Source: Ralstonia pickettii DTP0602
Lineage (GTDB): Bacteria; Pseudomonadota; Gammaproteobacteria; Burkholderiales; Burkholderiaceae
NCBI GenBank assembly: GCA_000471925.1
Contig: CP006668.1
Location: forward strand, 2,825,591-2,889,590
Length of the DNA: 64,000 nt
Direction of reading: 5' to 3'
Program-made: the position numbers and the translations under genes
In this document: piece by piece, positions 1-8,584 of the stretch
Layout: each line of letters opens with the position of its first letter
Numbering within the stretch: the stretch's first letter is position 1
The notes under the pieces: generated by a model
Told to the model about the DNA's origin: nothing
The model's input: only the letters and a program-made list of their open reading frames with translations
Database searches by the model: none

Positions 1-269
1 GCCTGGTGCGCCAGCTTTCCGGCGAGACCGTGGACTGGGAGAAGGAGTTCGCGCAACCGCTCAAGGCCGGCGTGGACTGCTTCCGCGTCTTTGTCGAAGC
101 CTGGTACGAAGGCCGTTTCCAGAAGCTGATCTTCCACCCCAACGCCACCCCGGAAATCCGCGGCATGATCTCCGCGATCCTGGCCGGCTACGCATGGGAC
201 CGCAACAATCCCTTCGTCGCCGAGCCGCGCCGCCGGCTGGCGGTGTTGGAAGAGTTCTGCAAGGTCTGA
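1..269 (+). CDS. C-terminal part of an FAD-dependent oxidoreductase of the aryl-polyene cluster (cut by window edge)
   Basis: Only the last ~88 codons are present; the reading frame is open to the left edge, so the start lies outside the window. The tail (…AWDRNNPFVAEPRRRLAVLEEFCKV) resembles the end of the halogenase-like NAD(P)/FAD-dependent oxidoreductases that sit in aryl-polyene (APE) pigment clusters. That assignment leans on context: the next gene starts inside this stop codon (TGA 267-269, ATG 269-271), so they are translationally coupled, and the following genes are recognisable APE genes. No FAD-binding motif can be seen because the N-terminus is missing. Confidence 0.6.
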   Translation, partial: LVRQLSGETVDWEKEFAQPLKAGVDCFRVFVEAWYEGRFQKLIFHPNATPEIRGMISAILAGYAWDRNNPFVAEPRRRLAVLEEFCKV

Positions 270-853
270 TGCGCCGCCTTACCTTGTCCGCGCTGGTGTT
301 GGCCGCTGCCCTGGCAGCGGGCTGTGCCGCCCCGGGTGCCGCCCCCGAGCACGCCGCGCCGCAGCCCGGTGCCACGGCCTTGCTGCGCCTGCCGCCGGCA
401 TCGCTGCAGCGCGAACTGAAGCTGCAGCAGCACATCATCGTCGAGTTCCAGTTGCAGGGCCGCACCGAGCGCCGCGAGCTGATGGCGCTGCTGGAAGCCG
501 ATGCCGCGCACACGCGGCTCGCAGCCGTGGCCGGCGGGCAGGTGCTGGCGCGGCTGAGCTGGGACGGGACGAACCTGCAGGTCTCGCGCTCGCCATGGGC
601 GCCCGCGGAACTGCAGCCGGAGCGCATCCTGAGCGACCTGCAGTTGTCGCTGTGGCCGGCTGACGCGATCCGCGCCGCATTGCCCGCGGGATGGAGCTTC
701 GACGCAACACCCGCACTGCGCCAGTTGCGCCAGGGCACCGAAACCGTTGCCGAGATCCGTTTTCCGGATGCGGCCACCACGCTGTTCGTGCAGTACCGCG
801 ACGGCTACCGGCTGACGATCCGCAACCTTCCGGCGCAAGGCGGTGCGGCATGA
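269..853 (+). CDS. DUF3261-type outer-membrane lipoprotein of the aryl-polyene cluster
   Basis: About 194 residues. The N-terminus is a lipoprotein signal peptide: basic MRR, a hydrophobic Leu/Ala stretch, and the lipobox Ala-Ala-Gly-Cys near residue 18. The rest is consistent with the DUF3261 family, which recurs in APE clusters and probably helps carry or anchor the lipid-linked pigment at the outer membrane (known context, role inferred). I chose the ATG at 269, which overlaps the upstream stop, because the open frame further upstream has no signal peptide at its end. It also overlaps the next start (ATG 850 within TGA 851-853), so the operon is tightly coupled. Confidence 0.75.
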   Translation: MRRLTLSALVLAAALAAGCAAPGAAPEHAAPQPGATALLRLPPASLQRELKLQQHIIVEFQLQGRTERRELMALLEADAAHTRLAAVAGGQVLARLSWDGTNLQVSRSPWAPAELQPERILSDLQLSLWPADAIRAALPAGWSFDATPALRQLRQGTETVAEIRFPDAATTLFVQYRDGYRLTIRNLPAQGGAA

Positions 854-2037
854 CGGCGTTCCTGAACACCGTCGGCATCCGCTGTGCGCTCGGCCGCGGG
901 CAGGATGCCGTGCGCGAAGCCATGTGGCAGGCAGACGCCCCCTTGGCCGGTGAAGTCACCGACCGCTACAGCCCGGGCCGCCAGCTGCTGCTCGGCACGG
1001 TGAACGATCTTGCGGACGATGCTGCGCCGGCGCACACCGACCCGCGCCATCGCAGCCGCAACAACGCCATGCTGCTCGACGCACTGGCGCAGGTGCGCCC
1101 GGCGGTGGATGACGCGATCGCCCGTGTCGGTCCCGCGCGCGTGGCGGTGGTGATGGGCACCAGCACCTCCGGCATCCGCGAAGGCGAGTTGGCGGTGCAG
1201 GCGCTGGTGCGCGGCAATGCCTTCCCGCAGAGCTACCACTACGGCCAGCAGGAGCTGGGCTCGCCGGCGAGCTTCCTCGCAGGAGTGCTGGGAACGAAGG
1301 GGCCGGCCTACACCATTTCGACCGCATGCTCATCGAGCGCCAAGGCACTTGCCGCCGGCGCACGGCTGCTGCGCCATGGGCTGGCTGACGTGGTGCTTGC
1401 CGGCGGCGTCGATACGCTGTGTGCCTTTACCGTAGCCGGCTTTTCCGCGCTCGAATCGGTCAGCGCGGCGCGCTGCAATCCGCTGTCGGCCAACCGCAAC
1501 GGCATCAACCTTGGCGAAGGCGCGGCGCTGTTCCTGATGTCGCGCGAGCCGGGCCCGGTGCGCCTGCCCGGCTGGGGCGAGTCATCGGATGCGTTCCATG
1601 TCTCCGCACCGGACCCGCAGGGCAAGGGCGCGCGCCTGGCGATGCAGCAGGCGCTGGCGCGGGCGGGCATCGGCGCAGAGGCGATCGACTATGTGAACCT
1701 GCATGGCACCGCCACGCCGGCCAACGACGTGATGGAAGCACATGCTGTCGCCGACGTGCTCGGCCGCGAGGTGCCCGTGAGCTCCACCAAGCCGCTGACC
1801 GGCCACACGCTCGGTGCGGCCGGCGCAATCGAAGCCGCATTGATGTGGCTGACGCTGAACGGCAATCCGCATGGCAAGCTGCCGCCGCACTGGTGGGACG
1901 GCGCGGCCGATGCCGCGCTGCCAGTGCTGCACGTCGCCGGCCCGGGCAGCACGCTCGGGCGCGCACCGCGCTACGTGATGAGCCATTCGTTCGCTTTTGG
2001 CGGCAGCAACTGCGTGCTGGTGCTGGGGGAGGGATAA
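850..2037 (+). CDS. Beta-ketoacyl-ACP synthase of the aryl-polyene cluster (ApeO-like position)
   Basis: About 395 residues, FabB/FabF fold. The Cys-His-His triad is complete: nucleophile Cys160 in TACSSS, His285 in LHGTAT and His319 in GHTLGAAG, so this is a working condensing enzyme rather than a chain-length factor. The order KS-dehydratase-ketoreductase-KS matches the apeO-P-Q-R block of described APE clusters, which build a conjugated polyene on an aryl starter by iterative type II synthesis. The start overlaps the preceding stop by 4 bp. Which KS paralogue it is cannot be settled without alignment. Confidence 0.88.
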   Translation: MTAFLNTVGIRCALGRGQDAVREAMWQADAPLAGEVTDRYSPGRQLLLGTVNDLADDAAPAHTDPRHRSRNNAMLLDALAQVRPAVDDAIARVGPARVAVVMGTSTSGIREGELAVQALVRGNAFPQSYHYGQQELGSPASFLAGVLGTKGPAYTISTACSSSAKALAAGARLLRHGLADVVLAGGVDTLCAFTVAGFSALESVSAARCNPLSANRNGINLGEGAALFLMSREPGPVRLPGWGESSDAFHVSAPDPQGKGARLAMQQALARAGIGAEAIDYVNLHGTATPANDVMEAHAVADVLGREVPVSSTKPLTGHTLGAAGAIEAALMWLTLNGNPHGKLPPHWWDGAADAALPVLHVAGPGSTLGRAPRYVMSHSFAFGGSNCVLVLGEG

Positions 2038-2040
2038 ACC

Positions 2041-2505
2041 ATGCAAGATCTGCAAACCCTGCCGCCCATCGCCCAAGTGGTGCCCCACGGCGGCGCCATG
2101 CTGCTGCTCGACGCACTGGTGCAGGCCGACGACAACGGCTGCACCGCACGTGCGACGGTGCGGCCCGGGCAACTCTTCGTCGATCCCGCCGGCATGCCCG
2201 GCTGGGTCGGCATCGAATACATGGCGCAGGCCATCGCCGCGTGGGCCGGCGTGCGCGACCGGCGCGCGGGACGCCCGCCGGGCATCGGCTTCCTGCTGGG
2301 TTCGCGCCGCTATGAATGCGACGTGCCGGCCTTTCCCGTCGGCAGCGAACTCACGATCAGCGTGCAGGCGGAGCTGACCGGCGACAACGGCCTGGGCCAG
2401 TTCGCCTGCCGGCTGGCGCTCGATGGCCGCGAGGTCGCCCGCGCCAATGTCTCCGTCTTCCAGCCTGCGGATGCGCAGGCCTTTCTGCAAGGACAAGAGT
2501 TATGA
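2041..2505 (+). CDS. Hotdog-fold 3-hydroxyacyl-ACP dehydratase (ApeP-like)
   Basis: About 154 residues, the size of a FabA/FabZ-type subunit. A His in VVPHGG (residue 16) and a Glu in GIEYMAQA (residue 59) sit where the catalytic His and acidic residue of hotdog dehydratases are expected. It would remove water from the 3-hydroxyacyl intermediate in each polyene extension cycle. It lies between a ketosynthase and a ketoreductase, with its stop overlapping the next ATG (2502), as expected for the APE elongation module. The Glu in place of the FabZ-type arrangement fits the ApeP/ApeI branch by memory; not aligned. Confidence 0.83.
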   Translation: MQDLQTLPPIAQVVPHGGAMLLLDALVQADDNGCTARATVRPGQLFVDPAGMPGWVGIEYMAQAIAAWAGVRDRRAGRPPGIGFLLGSRRYECDVPAFPVGSELTISVQAELTGDNGLGQFACRLALDGREVARANVSVFQPADAQAFLQGQEL

Positions 2506-3233
2506 CCAATCCGACCGTGCTGGTCACGGGCTCGTCCCGCGGCATCGGACGCGCCATCGCCCTGCGGCTGGCCCGCGACGGCTATGACGTGGTGGTGCAT
2601 TGCCGCGCGCGCCGCGAAGAGGCCGAATCCGTCGCCGACGCGGTACGCGCCTGCGGCCGCAAGTCCCGTGTGCTGTCCTTCGACGTGGCCCGGCGCGAGG
2701 AAGCCGCCGCCGTGCTGCTGGCCGACATCGCCGCGCATGACTGCTACTACGGCGTGGTTTGCAACGCAGGCCTGGCGCGCGACGCGGCCTTCCCGGCGAT
2801 GAGCGGCGCCGAGTGGGACGAGGTGATCCACACCAACCTCGATGCCTTCTACAACGTGCTCAACCCGGTGGTGATGCCAATGGTGCAGCGGCGCCAGCCG
2901 GGCCGCATCGTCACGCTGTCGTCAGTGTCGGGGCTGGTGGGCAACCGCGGCCAGACCAACTACAGCGCGGCCAAGGCCGGCATCATCGGCGCCACCAAGG
3001 CGCTGGCGATCGAGCTCGCCAAGCGCGCGATCACCGTCAACTGCGTCGCGCCCGGGCTGATCGACACCGACATGGTCGAGCAGCACGTGCGCGACGAAGC
3101 GCTGCGCATGATCCCGGCGCGCCGCCTGGGCACGCCGGATGAGGTGGCCGCCACGGTGGCCTTCCTGATGTCGCCCGACGCGGGCTATATCACGCGCCAG
3201 GTGATCTCGGTCAATGGGGGCATGTTCGGATGA
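2502..3233 (+). CDS. 3-ketoacyl-ACP reductase, FabG family (ApeQ-like)
   Basis: About 243 residues, classic SDR. The N-terminal Rossmann motif GSSRGIG covers residues 10-16, the catalytic Ser is near 141 and the YxxxK motif is Tyr154/Lys158 (NYSAAKAG). The C-terminus ends in the usual VNGGMFG. It reduces the 3-keto group formed by the flanking ketosynthases, probably with NADPH. The start overlaps the dehydratase stop and the stop overlaps the next ketosynthase ATG, so the four elongation genes form one translationally coupled unit. Confidence 0.9.
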   Translation: MTNPTVLVTGSSRGIGRAIALRLARDGYDVVVHCRARREEAESVADAVRACGRKSRVLSFDVARREEAAAVLLADIAAHDCYYGVVCNAGLARDAAFPAMSGAEWDEVIHTNLDAFYNVLNPVVMPMVQRRQPGRIVTLSSVSGLVGNRGQTNYSAAKAGIIGATKALAIELAKRAITVNCVAPGLIDTDMVEQHVRDEALRMIPARRLGTPDEVAATVAFLMSPDAGYITRQVISVNGGMFG

Positions 3234-4459
3234 AGCGCGTCGTTGTCACCGGAACCGGCGCAGTCTGTGCGCTGGGCAATGACTGGGCCGCGGTGCGCAG
3301 CACCCTGGAATCCGGCCGCAGCGCGGTCGTGCGCATGCCGGACTGGGAAGGCATCAAGGGCCTGAACACGATGCTGGGCGCACCCGTGCCGCCGCTGGTG
3401 CTGCCGGCGCATTACACGCGCAAGCTGACGCGCTCGATGGGCAAGGTGGCGCTGATGTCGGTGCTGGCCAGCGAAGCCGCGTTGCAGGACGCCGGCCTCG
3501 TGGGCGACCCGCTGCTGGCCAGCGGCAAGCTCGGCATCGCCTATGGGTCGTCCACCGGCACCCCCGAGGCGGTCGCCGACTTCGGCCGCATGCGGAGCGA
3601 GCGCACTACCGAGGACATCAGCGCAACCACCTATATCCGCATGATGCCGCACACCACGGCCGTCAATATCGGCGTGTTCTTCGGCATCACCGGCCGCATC
3701 GTGACCACGTCGAGCGCCTGCACCTCAGGCAGCCAGGGCATCGGCTACGCCTACGAGGCGATCCGCTCCGGCCGCCAGGTGGCGATGCTCGCGGGCGGCG
3801 CCGAAGAACTCGACGCCACCGAGGCGGCGGTGTTCGATACGCTCTTTGCCACCAGCACCTGCAACGACACCCCGCAGGCCACCCCGCGCCCGTTCGACAG
3901 CGCGCGCGATGGCCTGGTGCTTGGAGAAGGCGCGGGCACGCTGGTGCTGGAGGAACTGGAGCACGCGCAGGCGCGCGGCGCGCGCATCCTGGCGGAGATC
4001 GTCGGCTTCGGCACCAACAGCGATGGCGCGCACGTGACCCAGCCCAAGGCCGAAACCATGGCCGTGGCGATGCGCCTGGCGCTGGAAGACGCGGGCCTCG
4101 AGCCCGGCCGCATCGGCTACGTCAACGCGCATGGCACCGCCACCGACCACGGCGACATCGCCGAATCGCACGCCACGCATGCGGTGTTCGGTCCTTCGAT
4201 GCCGGTCAGCTCGCTCAAGAGCTACATGGGCCATACGCTGGGCGCCTGCGGCGCGCTGGAAGCCTGGATGACCATCGAAATGATGCGCGACGGCTGGTTC
4301 GCGCCCACGCTGAACCTGAGCACGCCCGACCCGCGCTGCGCGCCCCTCGACTACATCATGGAAACGCCGCGCCAGCTGGACGTGGACTACGTGATGAGCA
4401 ACAACTTCGCTTTTGGCGGGATCAACACCTCGCTGGTGTTCCGCCGTTGGGAAGACTGA
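3230..4459 (+). CDS. Beta-ketoacyl-ACP synthase of the aryl-polyene cluster (ApeR-like)
   Basis: About 409 residues, FabF-like. The active-site triad is intact: Cys164 (SSACTSGSQ), His301 (AHGTAT) and His335 (MGHTLGACG). It is the second KS of the module and follows the ketoreductase with a 4-bp overlap, the place of ApeR in described clusters. In those systems ApeR is a KS that can act as a homodimer and influences early or late condensations (literature recollection). The 39-bp gap after it carries the Shine-Dalgarno of the next gene, which starts with TTG. Confidence 0.88.
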   Translation: MKRVVVTGTGAVCALGNDWAAVRSTLESGRSAVVRMPDWEGIKGLNTMLGAPVPPLVLPAHYTRKLTRSMGKVALMSVLASEAALQDAGLVGDPLLASGKLGIAYGSSTGTPEAVADFGRMRSERTTEDISATTYIRMMPHTTAVNIGVFFGITGRIVTTSSACTSGSQGIGYAYEAIRSGRQVAMLAGGAEELDATEAAVFDTLFATSTCNDTPQATPRPFDSARDGLVLGEGAGTLVLEELEHAQARGARILAEIVGFGTNSDGAHVTQPKAETMAVAMRLALEDAGLEPGRIGYVNAHGTATDHGDIAESHATHAVFGPSMPVSSLKSYMGHTLGACGALEAWMTIEMMRDGWFAPTLNLSTPDPRCAPLDYIMETPRQLDVDYVMSNNFAFGGINTSLVFRRWED

Positions 4460-4498
4460 AGTCCTTTCTAGATTGCCAACCAACAAAAAGGAAGATCT

Positions 4499-4948
4499 TT
4501 GAAATCCGCTCTCTCTGTCGTTGCCATCACCCTGTGCGCCAGCGCCTTGCTGTCGGCTCCCGCGCACGCACGCGACACCAAGTACATGATGCCGCTGCAG
4601 GAAGTGCTCGACATGCCCGAGGCCAAGGAAAAGCTCGACGATTCCTTCCGCTTCTACCTCTCCGGCCAGAAGACCCCCAAGGTGCTGCAGCGCATGGATT
4701 CGGGCGTCTCCAACCGCAAGACCAACGGCGTGGGCAAGAGCGATGAAGACGGCTGCCGCTGGGCCGCGCTGTCGGCGCTGATCGCGCTGCAGGACACGGC
4801 CAAGTCGCAGGGCGCCAATGCGGTGATCGACATCGTCAGCTACTACAAGAAGAACGAAGTCGCCAGCCCGACCGACTACGAATGCCACGCCGGCGCCGTG
4901 GTGGTGGGCGTTGCGCTCAAGGGCACCTACGCCAGGATCGCGCAGTAA
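4499..4948 (+). CDS. Small exported protein of the aryl-polyene cluster (often misnamed excinuclease-like)
   Basis: 149 residues starting at TTG 4499, with AAGGAAG six bases upstream deciding the start. A Sec signal peptide (KSALSVVAITLCASALLSAPAHA) ends near residue 24. The mature part contains a GANAVIDIVSYYKK segment and two conserved-looking Cys (CRWAALSAL, YECHAG) that could form a disulfide, and the fold hint is a YbjQ-like small domain. Homologues in APE clusters are commonly labelled 'excinuclease ATPase subunit', which nothing here supports. Its stop overlaps the next ATG (4948). Function unknown; periplasmic by prediction. Confidence 0.7.
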   Translation: MKSALSVVAITLCASALLSAPAHARDTKYMMPLQEVLDMPEAKEKLDDSFRFYLSGQKTPKVLQRMDSGVSNRKTNGVGKSDEDGCRWAALSALIALQDTAKSQGANAVIDIVSYYKKNEVASPTDYECHAGAVVVGVALKGTYARIAQ

Positions 4949-5637
4949 TGACCACCTGGCTGCGCCTTGGGGGCGTGACGGAACTTGCCGCGCAGGCGCC
5001 CGACGCGCAGTCATGGATGTCTGAAGGCGAACTGGCGCGCCTGGCCGCGATGCAGGCGGCGCGGCGGCGCGGCCAGTTCGTCGCCGGCCGCTGGCTGGCG
5101 CGTGCGCTGCTGGCCGAAGCGTTCGGCGGCGCGTGGCGGGACTGGATGCTGACGGGCGGCGCCGATGCCGCGCCGGTGGTATCCGGTGGCGTGCCCGCGA
5201 AGCTGTCGATTTCCCACAGCGGCGACCTGGTTGCCTGCGCAGTGAGCGTCGCTGCGCTCGGACTCGATCTCGAACCGTGCCGGTCGCGCAAGGGACTGGA
5301 TGCGCTGTATGACGCGATCACCACGGACGTCGAGCGTGCCGCGCTCGCCGACCACACCGCCGCTCCGGCGGATACCGTGCACCGGTTTGCGCATGCGTGG
5401 ACGCTGAAGGAGGCGGGACTCAAGCGCCACGGCGGTGGCTTGTTTGCCACCATGCTGGGCCATGGGCTCGGGATCGAGGCGGCGTCGGGCGCGCAGGACG
5501 CCAATGCCTGTACGTGGCTGCACGACAACCACGTGCTCGCACTCTGTTCTGACGACCTGCGTGCCATGACCGCGCCGGGAATGCCCGTTCCCCGCTACTG
5601 GCGGCTCGTGCCCTCCGGCACCGCGCCGCTGCAATGA
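4948..5637 (+). CDS. 4'-phosphopantetheinyl transferase superfamily protein
   Basis: About 229 residues from ATG 4948 (TAATG overlap with the upstream gene), Sfp/AcpT-like. The magnesium-binding GLDLE motif (near residue 108) and the second motif AWTLKEAGLK (near 152-161) are both present. It would load the phosphopantetheine arm from CoA onto the acyl carrier proteins of the aryl-polyene synthase, which are probably encoded upstream of the window. Clusters of this kind often carry their own transferase, so a cluster-specific role is likely. Confidence 0.85.
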   Translation: MTTWLRLGGVTELAAQAPDAQSWMSEGELARLAAMQAARRRGQFVAGRWLARALLAEAFGGAWRDWMLTGGADAAPVVSGGVPAKLSISHSGDLVACAVSVAALGLDLEPCRSRKGLDALYDAITTDVERAALADHTAAPADTVHRFAHAWTLKEAGLKRHGGGLFATMLGHGLGIEAASGAQDANACTWLHDNHVLALCSDDLRAMTAPGMPVPRYWRLVPSGTAPLQ

Positions 5638-5640
5638 TGA

Positions 5641-7200
5641 ATGCCTGAACCGATGTCTGAACACTTTGCGTTCGATGCCGCCAACACCGCCACGTCGGTG
5701 GTCTTTGACGGCACGCCCCTGACCATCGAAGCGGTGGCCGCACTGGCGCACCGCCGCGCTGGTGCCATGCTGTCCGATGCGCCGGCCTTCCGCGCCCGCA
5801 TCACGCGCGGCATGGCTTTCCTGGACCGGCTGCTGCAGGAGGACGGCCGCGTCTACGGCGTCACCACCGGCTACGGCGATTCGTGCGAGACCACGGTCCC
5901 GGTGGCACGCGCCTACGAGCTGCCGGTGCACCTGTACACCTTCCACGGCTGCGGGCTGGGCCGGCTGCTGGACGCCAACGAGATCCGCGCCGTGCTCGCC
6001 GCCCGGCTGGCCTCGCTATGCCAGGGCTATTCGGCGGTCAGCCCCGCGCTGCTGGAGCAGCTCGCCGCGTTTCTCGCCCATGACGTGCTTCCGTGCATTC
6101 CCGCCGAGGGATCGGTCGGCGCCAGCGGCGACCTGACGCCGCTGTCGTATGTCGCGGCGGCGCTGTGCGGCGAGCGCGAGGTGGTGTACCAGGGCCGGCG
6201 CCAGCCCGCCGCCGAAGCATTGGCCGCGATCGGCCGCGAGCCGCTGCGGCTGCGCCCCAAGGAAGCGCTGGCGATCATGAACGGCACCGCGGTGATGACC
6301 GGCCTGGCCTGCCTCGCGTGGCAGCGCGCCGCCAACCTGGCGAAGCTGGCCGCCACGCTGACGGCCGCCGCGGTGGCGGCGGTGGACGGCAACCCCTACC
6401 ACTACGACGCCACGCTGTTCGACGCCAAGCCGCACCCCGGCCAGAAGCGCGCCGCGCAGCGCATCCGCCACCTGCTGGGCGACTCGCGCGCGCCGCGGCA
6501 CGCCAACCGGCTGCAGGACCGCTACTCGCTGCGCTGCGCGCCGCACGTGATCGGCGTGCTGGAAGACGCGCTCGACTGGTCGCGGCGCTGGATCGAGACC
6601 GAACTGAACAGCGCCAACGACAACCCGCTGGTCGAACCCGACGAAGAGCGCCTGCTGCACGGCGGCCACTTCTACGGCGGGCATATCGCCTTCGCCATGG
6701 ACGCGCTCAAGACCGCGGTCGCCAGCGTCGCCGACCTGATGGACCGCCAGCTCGCCACGCTGGTCGATCCGCGCTACAACAACGGGCTGCCGGCCAACCT
6801 GTCTGGCGCCACCGGTGCCGACGCGCCGCTGAACCACGGCCTGAAAGCGGTGCAGATCGGTGCCTCGGCATGGACTGCCGAGGCACTCAAGCACACCATG
6901 CCGGCGACCGCGTTCTCGCGCTCGACCGAATGCCATAACCAGGACAAGGTCAGCATGGGCACCATCGCCAGTCGCGATTGCCTGCGCGTGCTGGAACTCA
7001 CAGAGCAGGTGGCGGCCGCGATGCTGGTCGCGGTGCGCCAGGGCATCGCGCTGCGCCTGCGCACTGGCTATACGCTGCCGCAACCGCTGCAGCCGCTGGC
7101 CGAGCGGCTGCAGGCGGAGATCCCGCTGATCGTGCAGGACCGCGCACTCGAACCCGAGCTGCGCCGCCTGCTGCAGGAAGTGCGAGAGGCGAAATGGTAA
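5641..7200 (+). CDS. MIO-type aromatic amino-acid ammonia-lyase (HAL/TAL/PAL family)
   Basis: 519 residues. The cofactor-forming Ala-Ser-Gly triad is at residues 161-163 (GASGDLTPLSY); VYGVTTGYGD supplies the catalytic Tyr loop, and the NDNP signature (SANDNPLVEP) is present. It deaminates an aromatic or histidyl amino acid to the acrylate, here probably making a hydroxycinnamate or cinnamate starter for the polyene. The selectivity pair is Phe101-His102 (LYTFHGCG); HAL usually has Ser-His, TAL His-Leu and PAL Phe-Leu, so the substrate is uncertain. The start could also be the ATG at 5653. It is not preceded by a hut operon, arguing against histidine catabolism. Confidence 0.85.
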   Translation: MPEPMSEHFAFDAANTATSVVFDGTPLTIEAVAALAHRRAGAMLSDAPAFRARITRGMAFLDRLLQEDGRVYGVTTGYGDSCETTVPVARAYELPVHLYTFHGCGLGRLLDANEIRAVLAARLASLCQGYSAVSPALLEQLAAFLAHDVLPCIPAEGSVGASGDLTPLSYVAAALCGEREVVYQGRRQPAAEALAAIGREPLRLRPKEALAIMNGTAVMTGLACLAWQRAANLAKLAATLTAAAVAAVDGNPYHYDATLFDAKPHPGQKRAAQRIRHLLGDSRAPRHANRLQDRYSLRCAPHVIGVLEDALDWSRRWIETELNSANDNPLVEPDEERLLHGGHFYGGHIAFAMDALKTAVASVADLMDRQLATLVDPRYNNGLPANLSGATGADAPLNHGLKAVQIGASAWTAEALKHTMPATAFSRSTECHNQDKVSMGTIASRDCLRVLELTEQVAAAMLVAVRQGIALRLRTGYTLPQPLQPLAERLQAEIPLIVQDRALEPELRRLLQEVREAKW

Positions 7201-7219
7201 GTACCAGGAGGACCGCAAT

Positions 7220-8431
7220 ATGAACGCAGTCAGTATCTTCTTCCTGCAGGCGATGCTGGTGGTCGCACTGCCCTACCTGCTGTGGCGCGGCGCCGGCCTG
7301 CAGTCGGTGTTCCCACTAGTCTGCGTGCAGGTGCTGGCCGGCATCCTGCTGGGCCCGTCGGTATTCGGGCAGCTCGCGCCGCAGGGCTGGACCGCGCTGT
7401 TCGGGCCCGACCACCTGCCGATGCTGTCCGGGCTGCAGTGGCTGGCGGTGACGCTGTTCTGCTTCCTGACCGGCCTGCACCTGCGCGAGGACAGCGTGCC
7501 CGCGCAATGGCGCGCGACCGTGCAGATCTCGCTGGGCAGCATCGCCGTGCCGTTCGCGCTCGGCGCCGCAGCCGGGTGGTGGATGATGGGAGCCGGCTGG
7601 CCGGTGGGCGGCGAACGCACCGATCCTTACTGGTTCGCCTGCGCCATGGGCATCTGCACTGCCGTCACGGCGCTGCCGGTGCTGGGCGCGGTGCTGCGCG
7701 AGATGCGCCTGACCGGCACGCCGCTGGGCCAGCTGGCGCTGCGCTGCGCGGCGGTCAACGATGCCTGGGTGTGGCTGTTCCTGACGGTGGTGCTGCTGCA
7801 GCACGGCGGCAATGACGGCGTCGCCACCGTGACCGCCCGTGCCGGGGCCTACCTGGCATTCATGTTCCTGGCGGTGCGCCCCGCGCTGGCCTGGCTGCTG
7901 CGCCGCCGGCCGCCCGAGACCGAGCTGCTGCTGGCGCTGGCACTGTTCCTGGTGCTGGCGTCGGCATTCCTGGGCGAGCTGGCCGGGCTGCACCACGTGA
8001 TGGGCGGCTTCGTGGCCGGGCTGGTGTGGCCCACGCGCGAAGCCCAGCGCGTGCGCCAGCAGCTCGAACCGGTGACGGTGGTGGTGTTGTTGCCCTTCTT
8101 CTTCCTCGCCGCCGGGCTGCGTACGGAGATCTCGCTGCACAATCCCATGGCGTTGCTGATCGCGGCGGTGTCGCTGGCCATCGCCATTGCCGGCAAGATG
8201 GCCGGCGTGGCGGTTCCTGCGCGGCGCTCGGGCATGGGCTGGTCCGATGCGCTGGCGCTGGGCGCACTGCTGCAGACCAAGGGGCTGGTCGAGGTGGTGG
8301 TGCTGACCGTGCTGCTGGACGCACGCATCATCAGCACGACGGCGTTTTCCGGTTTGCTGCTGATGGCGCTGGCCAGCACGCTGCTGGCGCGGCCGCTCAC
8401 GGTTCTAGTAGCGCGGGGACGCGTGCGTTGA
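7220..8431 (+). CDS. Cation:proton antiporter, Kef/NapA-like (CPA2)
   Basis: 403 residues with about 12 predicted membrane segments and no soluble RCK/TrkA domain. The start has a strong AGGAGG eight bases upstream, and only 19 bp separate it from the ammonia-lyase, so it probably belongs to the same operon. The sequence pattern (GILLGPSVFG, FLTGLHL, FFLAAGLRTEIS) is that of CPA2 monovalent cation/H+ antiporters. A link to aryl-polyene synthesis or to membrane stress is possible but only suggested by position; the gene may simply be the operon's last passenger. Confidence 0.8.
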   Translation: MNAVSIFFLQAMLVVALPYLLWRGAGLQSVFPLVCVQVLAGILLGPSVFGQLAPQGWTALFGPDHLPMLSGLQWLAVTLFCFLTGLHLREDSVPAQWRATVQISLGSIAVPFALGAAAGWWMMGAGWPVGGERTDPYWFACAMGICTAVTALPVLGAVLREMRLTGTPLGQLALRCAAVNDAWVWLFLTVVLLQHGGNDGVATVTARAGAYLAFMFLAVRPALAWLLRRRPPETELLLALALFLVLASAFLGELAGLHHVMGGFVAGLVWPTREAQRVRQQLEPVTVVVLLPFFFLAAGLRTEISLHNPMALLIAAVSLAIAIAGKMAGVAVPARRSGMGWSDALALGALLQTKGLVEVVVLTVLLDARIISTTAFSGLLLMALASTLLARPLTVLVARGRVR

Positions 8432-8584
8432 GCGCCCCAGCGCGCCTGCTCACGCCGGCGTGACCGGCAAGCGCGCGATCTCCGCCCCCAGGTAGACGAC
8501 TACACCCAACGGCCCGATCCGTCGGAGATGCTGCCGTTGCTGCAGCGGGCTGCGGCGACCGCCTGAGCGGCATGTGGGGCCGTG
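8432..8584. other. Short non-coding stretch with a possible gene tail
   Basis: No complete gene fits here. On the plus strand a short open segment ending in TGA near 8564 reads DDYTQRPDPSEMLPLLQRA, which looks protein-like and could be the last codons of a lost gene. Together with the LysR remnant next to it this marks a deletion scar after the APE operon. Confidence 0.35.

Noticed and set aside
1582..2496. Long minus-strand frames over the aryl-polyene genes and similar antisense frames throughout
   Set aside because: High GC creates long antisense frames; the plus-strand frames have active-site motifs and start/stop overlaps, the antisense ones have none.
4499..4948. Excinuclease ABC subunit as product name
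   Set aside because: The protein is 149 residues with a signal peptide and no ATPase motif; the name is a known annotation carry-over.
5641..7200. Histidine ammonia-lyase of a hut operon (hutH)
   Set aside because: No hutU, hutI, hutG or hutC neighbours, and the selectivity pair is Phe-His instead of Ser-His. The cluster context is pigment synthesis.
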